A stretch of DNA of 64,000 bases from Thereva unica (Eukaryota; Arthropoda; Insecta; Diptera; Therevidae): assembly GCA_949987705.1 (NCBI GenBank), contig OX465285.1, forward strand, positions 88,483,975-88,547,974, given 5' to 3'. The position numbers were made by a program, and so were the translations under genes. Position 1 is the stretch's first letter, and every line of letters starts with the position of its first letter. Below, one piece after another: positions 24,181 through 35,371 of this stretch. Below the pieces are notes generated by a model. It made no database searches and was not told the DNA's origin. It worked only from the letters and a program-made list of their open reading frames with translations.

Positions 24181-24333
24181 ATCATTATATGTACATATAT
24201 TTAACTTCTTAGAGAACCTATTTTTCATTTTCCTCAATAAATTATGCACTTACTTAAATATAAGAGTTTTCTTTAAATAAACATTAAAGTATTAAAATAA
24301 AGATTAGTCATCAAAAATAATATTCGAAGTTTG

Positions 24334-24681
24334 TTCCTAGACGTACACGTTTTTGGTGACAAAGGCTGTTATAGCTCCTTTTGGCGACAAGTAATGGTAA
24401 ATATATATGAATAAAAACTATGAAGAACAGTATTACCTTTAATTTAAGACATTACCCGTGGGTGTAGAATGGACTGTTCTGGAGATATGACTCTGAAACT
24501 CCGCCGTTCAGCAAAAAATGGAGATTTTGCCAACTTTGTGCGAGTAGCGGCACGGTTTAACGTGCTCCAATCGTGCTAAAATTTTGGCTATCTTAAAATC
24601 TGCAAAGGCTGATCATTTTGTGGGGTTCCCGTTGACAAAATTTCATTACAAAAATTCTCCCTTATCACTACGGTCACCCTA
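24334..24681 (-). repeat. Right long terminal inverted repeat
   Basis: Inverted partner of 22921-23264, starting at GTTCCTAGACGTACACG and ending at ACGGTCACCCTA, followed by the TSD copy ATACGGAC. Confidence 0.88.
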
Positions 24682-24744
24682 ATACGGACATACGTACAGA
24701 CTTCTATGCATGAGAGTCTCTGTCATGAGGGCCCACATGACCTA

Positions 24745-25115
24745 TTAGGCAGATCCGGCGTGTGGCTTTTTTGCACCCGGTGCAGTATGCCATATTGCGC
24801 CCCCATCAGCTGTTCATTTTTTTTGGTTGCGGTGAAGGACAATGAAAAACAAAACACAAACACTCTGTGGAAAATGAAGCCAGGGGAACATTTTTTTTTA
24901 TAAAATAGCGCCCGGTGCAAAAGCACCAATTGCACCTATGAAAGCATTGCTCCAGGATGCTTTTCGGTGGTAGCTGCACTTCCTTAGCTATTTCTATAGT
25001 AGCATCTTTAGTACTATATACTCGAATATCCAAAATAGAGTTCCCTATGTCGTTCTCCAAGCCTTCATATTTCAATGGATAATAGGTGATCATTGCACTG
25101 CATGTATTAATTTTC
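24745..25115 (+). repeat. Dispersed repeat family B, copy 1
   Basis: Matches, in reverse complement, 56410-56885: GGCTTTTTTGC, CCGGTGCAG, TGCGCCCCC, a CTCCAAGCCTT...ATATTTCAA stretch and CACTGCATGTATT occur in the same order. Divergence and indels are considerable. No terminal repeats or coding motif visible; class unknown. Confidence 0.6.
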
Positions 25116-25131
25116 ACTGCCCACATTAACA

Positions 25132-25233
25132 GTCTTCCTGGACATAGAAGGCGGTTTCACTAAGTCACCTACCTCGGACTTCAATCTACTTCCAGAAATA
25201 CTTCGCCGAAGCAAATTCGCTAGTAGTGCTTGA
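25132..25233 (+). pseudogene. LINE RT fragment (FLDIEGGF block)
   Basis: The frame reads VFLDIEGGFTKS and ends at a TGA at 25231-25233. The known RT motif is FLDIEGAFD; here the aspartate after GAF is lost, so the palm is catalytically dead. It is an isolated scrap, like the one near 41.05 kb, which has FLDIEAGF, and may be of the same family. Confidence 0.5.
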
Positions 25234-25570
25234 TGTTGTGCAGGTATGTTTCAAACTAAGAATAGGTGAGTGTTATTTTTTCCTGTCTCTGCCCTAGTGG
25301 ACGGTCTAGTGTACATCTAAGTTCTCTTCACATTTTAGGCTTAGTTTTAACTGGGGATATACATATGATTGAAAGGCTACTTATTCCAAATACCCAAGCA
25401 AGAATCTCAATGCTTGTGATATCTTAACAAATTTACGTTCCTGCTTTCACCAGTAGCCAGGCCTACAAGCACGAGATTACCTCTGTAAGCTATCCTTTAA
25501 ACTAAGCTTACTACTTAGTTGCATCAATGTGATTGGAATCATTTCTCTTGCAGCAGAAATAAGTTTCAAA

Positions 25571-26529
25571 TAGTGATGAAACGATTATCACTTAGCGATT
25601 ACGATAACGATTACGATTATCAGCCACAGTAATCGACGATTACGATTACGATTACGATTATTGCAACATTTTGTATATTTTAAATAAACATATTTCAAAG
25701 TTAAGGAAATATGTTACAATATTACAAAATTTAGTATCCACAATTTAAATATTGAAAACACAACACTTCTGAATCAAGTCCGCAATCGAAAGCAACCTCT
25801 TAGATGCGACACTGGAAGGCTTTAAATACAAATATTTTTGCGAATTTTCAAAAACAGGCGTGGTAAATTGTTTCAATCGACCTCTTCATACAAAAATTCA
25901 AGTTTTACAAATATTTTTGCATGAGGAGGTCGTTCGAAACAACTTACGTGCTACCACCCCTGGGTATTGTGTCCCTATTTCCCAAAACTGAAAAATGTCG
26001 GCATCTTGCAGTATGTTGGATTATTTGATACACGAGTATACTTCTTCTGTGGCTGGATTACCTACATATAAAAAGCATAAATAGTCGCGTTGTTTTTGAT
26101 ATTTAAAAAAACGAGGCTCATTCATTTCTGTGTCATCAACTATATCCTTGCAGATACCCCAGATACTCTTTTACTGATGGAGAGCTGAGCAACAGAAGCT
26201 TCACTGTTTAAATTTGCCAGTACTAATGTGCTCTGAGCAGAAAATGTAAAAACCAACCAAACTTGTTTGCCAACTATGCGAACGGGACTGGGAGCTCCCT
26301 AAGCTGTCGAAGGAGAGTTCCTAATGCGTTCGGATACATCATGTAAAGGTGTAATCTATAAGACGCATTTATAAAGGCTGTTAACGAGAATTTAAACAAA
26401 ACTTATTTCAAAATACTTTTCATAGATAATCGACAAATAATCGCAATGATAATCGACGATTACGATTAATCGTTAAATACTGATAATCGTCGATTACGAT
26501 TAATCGTAATCGAAATCGTTTCATCACTA
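25571..26529. mobile_element. 959-bp hAT-type MITE with GATTAC-rich ends and 8-bp TSD
   Basis: Termini TAGTGATGAAACGATTA and TCGTTTCATCACTA are inverted, and GTTTCAAA flanks both sides (25563-25570, 26530-26537). An 8-bp TSD with a TAGTG start fits the hAT consensus. The subterminal 100 bases on each side are packed with direct and inverted ATCG/GATTAC motifs (for example GATTACGATTACGATTACG at 25639), which in hATs often serve as transposase binding arrays. The interior has no transposase and holds a smaller nested palindrome (25858-25957). Confidence 0.88.
25858..25957. repeat. Foldback (palindromic) mini-element nested in the hAT MITE
   Basis: Left arm GTTTCAATCGACCTCTTCAT is mirrored by the right arm ATGAGGAGGTCGTTCGAAAC, with a short AT loop between. 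A related right arm, GTATGAAGAGGTCGATTGAA, occurs at about 27871. The pair indicates a small dispersed foldback family. Confidence 0.6.
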
Positions 26530-27001
26530 GTTTCAAAGGCTAACCAAATTTTCTACTCAAATCTCACGTCAAGTATTAAAATAATTACACTCCTTAAAAT
26601 TCACTAAAAATTGTAAACTAAAGAACCCTAAAAACATTCAAAATATTCACAATAAAATTCATGACAGAATTATTGCAGGAAATAAAAATACAAAAAGCCA
26701 TACATTAACCCCACTTCAATAGTCTTGAGTGTTCATTAGCTCCACAAGATATCTCAGTCAAGGATCATCTAATAAAGAAATAATAAAGGATGTGTAAATA
26801 TCCCAGTAATGGCCTCGATACCAGGAAAATAAAGAACTTTTCTTAGAATTTGGGTACTAGGAAAATTGAGCAATTACGCGGCTTGAGGAGAGCTAGGTAT
26901 ATTTTTAGTCTTATATGGAATTCTCAAGAAAGGGGTATCGTTGAATGACCACAATTTCATGAATTGAAGGTTTGTGGATAAAAATGTGGAGTAGAATGGA
27001 A
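26530..27001. other. No gene seen
   Basis: About 470 bases of AT-rich DNA between the hAT MITE and a mariner-type MITE; nothing recognised. Confidence 0.4.
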
Positions 27002-27307
27002 TGCGCCATCTAGACCTTCGGTATTTCAACATTCTATAACTCTGACATTATTTTGCTGATTTTGACAAAATGAGCAAGATTTATTTAGGATATTCTCTAC
27101 CATTTATTTTTAATCAGTTTTTGACTACAATGTCGATTAAATGGTCACCTTCATTGGAATCACAAAAGACCGATTTTTTTGGGTATCCTGCATAACATTG
27201 GCCAGCATTTCGGCCGTCCTAAAATTCTGAATGACATTTCAGAATCGTTTACATTAGTCGAAATCAGTTGAAAAACGTCAGAGTTATTTGATGTTGAAAT
27301 ATAGTGG
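27002..27307. mobile_element. Mariner-type MITE, about 306 bp
   Basis: Inverted ends of about 45 bp share TATTTCAACAT and ATAACTCTGAC. The outer left sequence TGCGCCATCTAGACCTTCGG also stands at 36685, where it is followed about 150 bases later by a mariner transposase fragment. That link gives the family. The interior is short and not clearly coding. The precise termini and TA duplication could not be fixed. Confidence 0.6.
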
Positions 27308-27316
27308 CTTATCCTA

Positions 27317-27586
27317 TTATAGAGCTTCTTGCTTTTCGAATTGAATTCGGTTAAACTCGAATGGCATATCGGTTAGGTTCATCGGAATTCTCGGAATGAG
27401 AACTTCTTCACCTTGCACCTTTCTTTTGAGTATCGTCGCGTGAATCATAATTCCCATAAATTTTCTCACCAAACGCGTTTTGTTATAGAGTTTTTGTTGG
27501 TCCATATTTCGAAGCATACCGAGCCAACCTCTAATTGCAAACGAAATCCATCCGTGTGTCATTGCGCCACTATGAATTGATCCCAT
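27317..27586 (-). pseudogene. Helitron helicase (PIF1-like) fossil
   Basis: The minus-strand frame reads GMLRNMDQQKLYNKTRLV, then KFMGIMIHATILKRKVQGEE, then VLIPRIPMNLTDMPFEFNR. In Helitron Rep/Hel proteins the late helicase region has LLRNxxxxxLCNGTRL, then VLIPRIP, then PFxFxRxQFP before the final SF1 motif with the conserved Gln. The frame stops at 27317 before that motif, right beside the mariner-type MITE at 27307, so the end is missing. It shows that an autonomous Helitron lineage existed in this genome; whether it mobilised the Helitron-like copies at 1 and 52051 is unknown. Confidence 0.72.
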
Positions 27587-27834
27587 ATGATGATTTTGCT
27601 ACCAAAACTTTAGCCAATGATGGATGTTTCGCCATGTTGGATGTTGGTTTTTCAGTTGTTTGAAGATTGGACGGTAAATTCATTCTACCAATGTTTTCCC
27701 AGAAAAAGCAACTGCCGACTTTCTTTCTATTTCAATGAGCCAGGAAATTATTCGAGGCCGAAAAAAAACTTCTCGAAAGACAAATCCAACAAATCAAAAA
27801 TCATAAAAATCGGTCGTAAATAACCCGACCCGAC

Positions 27835-27912
27835 CAAGAGGTTGACCACGTAAGTTAGAAAAAATTTTGTATGAAGAGGTCGATTGAAACAACTTACGTG
27901 CTACGACCCCCG
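27835..27912. repeat. Short foldback element, second copy
   Basis: CCACGTAAGTT near the left and AACTTACGTGC near the right form an inverted pair around GTATGAAGAGGTCGATTGAA, the same core as in the palindrome at 25858-25957. About 78 bp. Confidence 0.5.
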
Positions 27913-28039
27913 CCAGCCTCGCTTTCGAGCCACATTCCGTCACATCTCCCGCTACAAAACCAAGGCAACTCCAGAAATGCAGTATGATTGCACTCATAGT
28001 GCATTTCTGGAGCCGTTCACGCCAATCTTACTTGGAAGG

Positions 28040-28130
28040 GGCTAGCAAGATCATATTAGCCTATCCTCTTTCATGGGATAGTTACCATTGGTCACCGCTA
28101 GGAGGTTATGATCGCACTTCCATCACTCCG
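28040..28130 (+). repeat. Dispersed repeat family C, copy 1
   Basis: GATCATATTAGCCTATCC and AGGAGGTTATGATCGCACTT recur in the same order at 41665-41745 with different spacing. Possibly a LINE 3' region, but no coding sequence is attached here. Confidence 0.5.
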
Positions 28131-28187
28131 AAATAGTTATGGCACGTACATGTTATGGTACATGTTATTTCTCCGCCTTTTATATAT

Positions 28188-28428
28188 GAACTAAAAAGTA
28201 AAAAATAATTTTGAAGGTAAAATTTTTATTGCTACTGTATAGCTACTGTATGGGAACAACCTACCGTTCGAAATTTATAAAAGTGTGGGGCGCTAGAGAA
28301 AAGTGGTAATAAAATAATCATATAAGTAAGGAACCTCACGCTTTTTACATTTCAAAAGGTGGTTGTTCCATATACTGGCTGTACCAGTAAAAACTTTACA
28401 CTCAACATTATTTTTTACTTCTTAGTTC
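28188..28428. mobile_element. 241-bp foldback MITE
   Basis: Arms of about 75 bp: the left begins GAACTAAAAAGTAAAAAATA and the reverse complement of the right begins GAACTAAGAAGTAAAAAATA; both continue to GGAACAACC. The spacer is about 80 bp. No flanking duplication was found, so superfamily is open. Non-coding. Confidence 0.68.
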
Positions 28429-30009
28429 GTTGTAAAATTAAACCGTATTTTTTAGGCTTTTTTATCTGTTTTTGATTCAAGATCGCTTGTCAACTTGTAT
28501 TGGAAGGTATACTAGACGTCGAATAATTCGCAATCAATCGGGAAATTTTGGTAAACAGCAAGTGCACCAATATGCCAGAGTTATTCTCATCGTAAAATCT
28601 ACTCCAACAATACAAAAATTAAAGAATTAATTCACGTATGGAAGACACCGTGGCGGTAACATTTCAAATAGTCACTATGTACTACTATTCATTTTTTAAT
28701 ATTGCATTATTAGAAAAGTATTGGCTCCTTTCGAGTAAAGTCTCAGAAAGATTAAATAAATATTGATCATTTCTCAATCCAGCTTGATGTGCAACACAGC
28801 ATCGAATTTTATTCGAAGTCAAAATCAATATTGGTCTATTTTCAAATCAAAAGTCATGGACTTTATTAAAATCTTCATAAAAATTTCTTCCATTCCCGTT
28901 TTTATGGTACCTTAGAAAAATGGTGGACGCGTTCGGTTTTTTTTTGTAGCTTATTTCTCCCTGTATAATAACTATCGGGCAATTTCAAAGTCGAGGAGCA
29001 GAATCCTTTCTCTCTAGGATGACTCTGACCTAATATTAAGAAAAATCCAATTTTTTCCCATCTTTCTCGTAAATATTGAAAAAGGAGATTCAAATGCAAT
29101 TCATTATTTGCGTTACTGCAGAAAGTGTATACATAGATAAAAATGTGCATAAAATCTTCAGTGTTTTTTTTTTTACTTCTTACTGATGAATTCTATACTT
29201 ACTACAGAATTTTCTTCCACGTTTTTTTTATTGTTCGGGGAAGGAGAGAACAGCATTAATTTCTTTTAAAGTTTTTCAAGTATTGATTTTTTCCGTTTAT
29301 GTTTTTTTATTTTTATTTATTTTTTTTTATCAAGAAATTTACTTGGAAATATTTTTGTAGCAATTTTTGCATTTTTTTTTTTTTTTTGAAAGAGAAAATA
29401 TATTTCCAGATAATTGATGTTTATTTGTGCTTATTTAGCAGAAAAAGTGAAAAGTTTTCTGTTTAAATTTAATAGACTTTATGGAAAAAATGATGAAATA
29501 AATTATGTTTGAGAATTTCACTTTGTTATTTTAAGTAATATTTTTAATTACATCAAGTATTTGCGAGATATGATCATGCAATGTTTAAATTTTCATGGAT
29601 TTGAAGTATTTTTGCTCTCAGTGATGATGTGCCCGACTTAAAATATTAAAATTATGGTACCTATGTTCATTACATTGAAAACAGAATATCAGCGTCATTG
29701 AATATAAATCATGGCCAGTCTATACTCCAAACTGCCAAACTAATAGTACTTCTTAAATGGGCTCATACTAGTTTTTTTGGCAATTGGTTGTGCAGGCACC
29801 TCAAACAATGAAACGCAACAACGCACCGCATTTGGTAGGTGTACGAAGCTGTATCGAATGTTCGCGATTAAAGAGATCAAAATTTGTCCTTCGTCCGAAA
29901 GCTTAGGGGTACAGACCCAGTGTAAAGTATTCGATTAAATTCGCATGAGTAAAAAATCTAAAAATGCGCCAGCTGGAAGTATGCATGCCTCAGTTACAGA
30001 CAATAATGA
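28429..30009. other. AT-rich non-coding stretch with T runs
   Basis: No gene recognised. Long T runs occur near 29164-29175, 29220-29340 and 29374-29388. Open frames are rare, consistent with intron or intergenic DNA. Confidence 0.45.
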
Positions 30010-30480
30010 AGTCGTAATCGACCATTCCAAACGCGAGTGTCGTTTTACCAACCGGTCCCCCAACTAAGTATTAACAACCTCCAATGCTGCTTGACCCTGC
30101 CTATCCAATGATAACTGGTCTATTGAATATGCTTAATGACTTCCTCACCAAGGTAATTGTCCGTTCTCTTCGTCGTAAACAATTTCTTAGAGCTTCAATT
30201 TTGTTCCTAGTTTGAGCGTACCGTACTTCGTTTGGACAATTCGATGCGCTGTTTATTGATTCGTACCTGTAGCGGGCTGCATTTGGAAAAGAGGAATTTT
30301 TACTTAGGCGTACCGTGCTTGTTTTGGGTGCCATGCAGGCGTTTTGATGCTATCCGTGCCTGTTTCATGCTAAGAATAGGCGAATCTGATTTTTACTCGG
30401 TATGAGATATAAATTCAATCCTAAAAAGGCCGTTTACATGACAAAATACAAATTGTAGCGCTTTTATCTCACAGAAACTT
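30010..30480 (+). repeat. Dispersed repeat family D, copy 1
   Basis: Shares, in order and on the same strand, ATTCCAAACGC, GGTCCCCCAACTAA, CAATGCTGCTTGA, GATGAGATATAAATT-like and TCACAGAAA-like blocks with 58960-59200, where it interrupts a LINE fossil. This copy has about 200 extra bases in the middle. Class unknown. Confidence 0.5.
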
Positions 30481-31018
30481 TGCCTGATCCATATTTGTGC
30501 AACAAAGAGAAAAGCATACAAAATTCTGTGCGATAAAAGAACTCCAATTTGCGACCGAACATTGCGTGTGGGTTGCAGAAGTTATATTTAATTGAGGCAG
30601 AAAAATACATATAATGTGTAAAATGTATGTATAGACATTTTTTACGACTGGGATAAACATGCAGTAAGCTTTAATTCGGCTTTGAATGCAAATTGTAGTA
30701 AGTACTCGATTCCATTCTATAAGTAGGAATAGTACTCGGTCAAAAACATCTAGTACTGATATGTGTAGAATCGAAAGCCTCATATGAGTAATAAATCGAG
30801 TACCGATTCCGTATCCCTACGTATAGGCACCACTTGCTTTTCAATTAATTCTTCTTTTTTCTTTCAATCAGGTCTTGTGCCCGAAAGGTACCGCAGACAT
30901 CACTTAGGCCCGTTGCATTCCTAAAGGACCTTATATCTCAAATTTAAATGGTAGACCGCTTGAACTGGCTTAGCAGTTTGCCTAGAGATTTACCATTTAG
31001 ACCTGTTTGTTCATTAAA
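30481..31018. other. No gene seen
   Basis: About 540 bases with no motif recognised before the foldback at 31019. Confidence 0.4.
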
Positions 31019-31417
31019 GGTTCGTTCATATCTACACACTTCGAGCGTGCCAGACACGCACCGCGCCAGACAAAATAATATTCTTCTATATAGTGTGCAA
31101 GAACATATTCATATCTACCGTGACACAACCGCGCAGATGTAGACAGACACGCGCCGCAAACGACCAGTATTCACGGAAAGAATATTTTGTCTGTGCATGT
31201 CTGTGGGTGTCTGCCAGGAATAATGAATAAGGCATCGGACTCGTTCAAACATTTTTTCTTGGATACCTTCCACTGAGAAGTGTTCAAACATTTTCAACAA
31301 AAATATAACTAGTGTCTGTCGTCTGATACGACCCACTAGATGTGAAAAAACGGCGTCTGTCGATGTCTGGCGCGGCGGGGGTCTGGAATGCTCGATGTCT
31401 GTAGATATAAACGGACC
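31019..31417. mobile_element. 399-bp MITE with about 54-bp TIRs
   Basis: Left end GGTTCGTTCATATCTACACA and the reverse complement of the right end GGTCCGTTTATATCTACAGA continue in parallel for about 54 bp, to GCCGCGCCAGACA or a near match. Neither side shows a clean TSD. The interior is non-coding. Superfamily not assigned. Confidence 0.7.
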
Positions 31418-31604
31418 ATAAAGTGTGTCTGCTTGTAGCTCTTGCAACATAGTGTCAGTGAACAAGAAAGTCAGACGTCTACTTTCAACTGTTATATCTA
31501 ACATCAAGTTCTAGTCGCAAGTAGTAAGAGACAGGAGATTGAAAGAAGTATTGCGGACAAGTGGTCTTCCTCCACGACAGAACGTTGCCTTCAGCGGCCT
31601 TATA

Positions 31605-32006
31605 TACTCCGTTTATGACTAGGTCCAGCCCAGTTATAAGCGGGGGTCGAGTTGCAACTGCTTCCACTCAACTCAACTTAGTTCTCCTACGTGGGTCGAG
31701 TTAATATTTTGCCTCATACTCAACCCGCGTTAGTTATAATTGGGTTGAAATGACGTTTGTTTTGTTTGTTTATCATCCGTTAAGTCTGCTTTCGGCGTAG
31801 CTTGCACAGGAATATAAAATAATTTCGTTCTAATTACCTTCCATGTTTTTAAAAATATGAGAGTTTCACCAACAATTTGAGGTTATGTTATGATGTTAGT
31901 CCAACTCTATTTCAATTCAAAGTGAACCCAACTCGACATCATATACGGTGGTCGAAATTTCAACTCAATGTCGACTCAACTTTTCAACCTAGTCATAAAC
32001 GGAGTA
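31605..32006. mobile_element. 402-bp MITE with 20-bp perfect TIRs
   Basis: TACTCCGTTTATGACTAGGT at the left is mirrored exactly by ACCTAGTCATAAACGGAGTA at the right. The outer TA on each side could be a TA duplication (mariner-like) or part of the TIR. Interior has CAACTCAACTCAACTT-like motifs and no transposase. It lies 187 bp from the previous MITE. Confidence 0.75.
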
Positions 32007-34340
32007 ATAGAGGCGGGTTTGAACTTGTTGATTGGAGAGAGATCAGAGAATTGGTGTAAAGGAATAAGGCAAGAAAAATGTAATGGTGAAAAAACTAAGG
32101 TCCATTTTGGGGATTTGAAACACGTAGCTCTAGAAAGGCGGCTGGTTGACTAAATCTAGCCCCCAGTTAGGTCAGAACGTCTGTCTTTTCAGTGATGGCT
32201 GCTACCGCTTTGACTAACGTTTTACTAACAAAATTCAACGCTTGTCCATTTTCTGTTCAAAATTAATTTAAAAATAAATTCCCCAAAAAAACAAAGCAAT
32301 TAATATCAACCCAAAATAAACAGATAAAATTCTGACATCCCGCAGCTTTAAGCCGAAAAATTATGTAATTGCTGCTATTTAAATTGTATCGCCTTGGGCC
32401 AGGGCTATTGACAATGAAATCTACGCCTTTTCAAAATTATCAGAACCCCAAACAACTGTAAGCCACCCTCTTAAGATATTTACAAATATCTTCATTTTAT
32501 CTATTGCTCCCAAAGGTTAAAACCCCTTCATCACGAGGCAAGGTCATAAATTCTCGCAGCAGCCGCCTTTTAATAATTAATTTTCCCTGCGGCCGCCGCC
32601 ACAGTCAAGTTTGTAGATAACGCGCGGAGGCATCGCGACCATTTTCCGCCTTCAATTAGACTTGGTTGCGGCATACTCTGTGTGTCCAGCAGAGCCTCAC
32701 CCCAAGGAGCCCGGGAGTCCGTAAGCCGATTTCTCCCCAATCTTTAATTTTCTGTTTTTGTTGCTTAATTACTCTCCTCCAGAAGCAGTTGCTAGACATG
32801 CAATCTAATCGGCTAAATTATTTCTAATTGAGACTGGACTAGACTAGACACGGCCGGAGAAGACCAATGGGTCGGAAAACTCGAGAAGATGGCACATAGG
32901 AGGGCTGCCGAGCCCCGGCCAGAGAACACTCCAAGACGATGGTCCCCTAGTGTAGCTAGACCCGGCCTAGAGCTGCTTTGGTACAAGGAAGCTCACCCCC
33001 TGATTGGACCGTCAACAGGAAATTACGAGGCTATTGAATATCGCCGAAAACGAACGAAAAAAACACCGAACCAAATTTTAATTAAAATAAAATTAATTGA
33101 GGATGTAGGACATGTCAGTCAAGCTGGACGGACTACTGGACGCACTTCGGATGACAGAGTGGACGTGTCCGCAGAAGAGCGGGATCAACTTTTTTTTTTT
33201 TAAATCGACAGATGACGGTCAGTCAATAGGAACCGAATAAAGAGGTAGTTTCTGGCGCGGGGGTGTACAGGGACATGGACACCAACCCAGGGTCAAGGGG
33301 TGGAGAATGTGTGTCCAAATGAATAATTCAGATCAAGCCCGATGCGCTTTAAAAAAACAAACCAAGCGCAAAAACTCAGTTTCGGGAACATAAATTAAAA
33401 TTATTAAAGACAAATATTTGGACATGTGAGGTTGACATGCTGGTTGTACATATGTATGTACATATGTGTTTTTTGTTTTTCTGTTTGGGTGTTTTGTTTT
33501 GTGTGACAGGCCTATTTGTTTGGCCTGTGATGCATTCGGAACATGAAATGTGACAGGTGGAAAATTGATGCCGTTTTAGTAATTTTATAAAATCACGAAT
33601 TTTTTAGCAGTTTCGATTGCTGTGATAATATTTAAACAGAAAGCAAATTTATGGCTGCAAAAGCATCATTAGCCTTAATTGGTTCAGTTGGTGGTGGTGC
33701 AAAATGTCAAGGGTTTCATTTGTGACCTATTTGACTTTGATTATTAATATACATACATGGTTAAAGGCCCATCATTGGGCAAACGTACAAAAATTCGAGG
33801 TTTCTATTTACGTTTCAATTAAATCTAAAGTTGCATTTCTATTGAAAAAAAAAAGAAACAAACATTTGATTTATTCATTAACAAACTTGCGATATTGGAT
33901 TGGGCTGAGGATACAAATATGTGTAACAATTTTTGTTACTTTTATAATTTGAATGAAACTTTATAGTAAAAAATTTACTGACAAAAAGAGCAATCCTGAT
34001 TAGAAGCTGCTAAATGTGCTTCGTTCACCTTTCTCTCTGCTTTTCTTTGTCTGCCTTAGTTTAATTAAGGTATCGGGTCCAATGTGTATTCCAGTCTGAT
34101 CGTGGCCTATTGTATTTTTAGCACACCATTTGTTAGCTTGATCGGTTGAATGGACTCAGCAGTAATCATGACTCATCACCTAGTCAAGCAAGGTTTCGCC
34201 ATAAAAATCAGCCCCAGCTCTTGGCCATCGTGGCCCCTTGATGAGAACGTGAGGGTCAACTATGTCCTCGTTGAGGCGAGGTTTCCAGTCCTTGCAATTC
34301 TACTTCAACATCGAAAGCTCCGCTCCACAATGGTCTAGAC
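32007..34340. other. Unique stretch; nothing recognised
   Basis: No gene supported. GC-richer around 32570-32720. A palindromic ACATATGTATGTACATATGT run lies at 33448-33467. The 104-residue frame at 32889-33203 ends in a poly-Phe tract from a T run and looks like chance. Confidence 0.45.
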
Positions 34341-35109
34341 CAGTGATTCCCAAAGTGGGTTCCGCGGAACCTTACGGTTCCACGAAAAAATTGTAGGGTT
34401 CCGTGTCACCAGCGCCGAAGCGCAGATACATTCGCAGACTCACGCAGACGGCCGTTTAACGCGTTCTCAAAAAGTGCGAGTGGCCCTTCTTCTTTTAAAT
34501 TTGGTCTACGTCACGCCGCGTAACATTTTGGCCGCCATTCCATATTCCCACATCGAGGAGGTTGTGAAGAAAATGGTAATCCGCCCTCTTGAGATGGCCG
34601 CCATGGGCCAAACGATATATCGAGTATACTATACTTATGGTGTTCTACTTATCATACCGTTTTATTTGATACCCATGTCGAAGGGGTTGTGAAGAATATT
34701 TCAATCCGCCCTCCTGAGACTGCCGCCATGGATCTAAAGGTATATTGAGTATACCATTTTGCGTTATCATCGGAGCTAAAGTTGATAAAATTTCAGCATG
34801 ATAGGATATCCGTAAGTATTTGAAAAATTGATTGCAAAATTTGTTCCATGAAGAAAGCAGTAATCCGTCTTCTTGAGACGGCCGCCATGGATCTAAAGGT
34901 ATAATGAGTATACAATTTTGCATTGTGTCATCGGAGCGGAAGTTGTGTGCAAAATTTCAGGGTGATCGGGTAACCGGAAGTATTCAAAAAATTGATTGCA
35001 AGATATGTACCGGACAAACAGACAGACAAGAAAGCTTTCATCGTTGGGTTCCGCCAAATTTTATACATTGTAGAAAGGTTCCGAACGAAATAAAGTTTGG
35101 GAACCACTG
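34341..35109 (+). mobile_element. Non-autonomous hAT element with palindromic 8-bp TSD
   Basis: Starts CAGTGATTCCCAAAGT and ends GTTTGGGAACCACTG, inverted termini of the familiar hAT CAGTG type. GTCTAGAC flanks both sides (34333-34340, 35110-35117), a perfect and self-complementary TSD. Inside, a subunit with GCCGCCATGG then GAGTATAC occurs three times (about 34590, 34722, 34883), each preceded by a TTGAGA/CTGAGA block. No transposase. A diverged inverted copy is at 44834-45679. Confidence 0.92.
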
Positions 35110-35371
35110 GTCTAGACATTCTACAACTAGCGAAGAGCAAAAATAGTCTTAACAGCACGTTTGATACTAATGATAACCACTATAGGTCTTGGTCTTGATC
35201 TTGTGGAAAATTGTTCCACAGTCGAGTTGTTATGCTTATAAACCTACTCTTAGACGGTAGTGTGGACACAATATGACAGCAAATTGCTCAAATTCCGACT
35301 GAAATACGAGGTTACGAATTGTCATACGAAAGTTCTAAAACGCTGACGAGGAAGTGTCACTCGAAAGCAGA

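Larger units (their letters stand above)
22921..24681 (+). mobile_element. 1.76-kb DNA transposon with about 345-bp TIRs and 8-bp TSD
   Basis: The element begins TAGGGTGACCGT and ends with ACGGTCACCCTA. The 8-mer ATACGGAC flanks it on both sides (22913-22920, 24682-24689), a perfect TSD. The inverted repeats run about 345 bp each and agree closely apart from a small indel near the tips. Between them lies a broken gene (23277-24180) that does not resemble a DDE transposase I know. An 8-bp TSD and TAGGG start fit hAT or P-type elements, but TIRs this long are unusual for hATs. Superfamily left open. Probably an internally deleted or capture-type derivative. Confidence 0.85.

Noticed and set aside
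32889..33203. 104-residue plus-strand frame
   Set aside because: Ends in poly-Phe from a T run, with no domain and no splice or start support.
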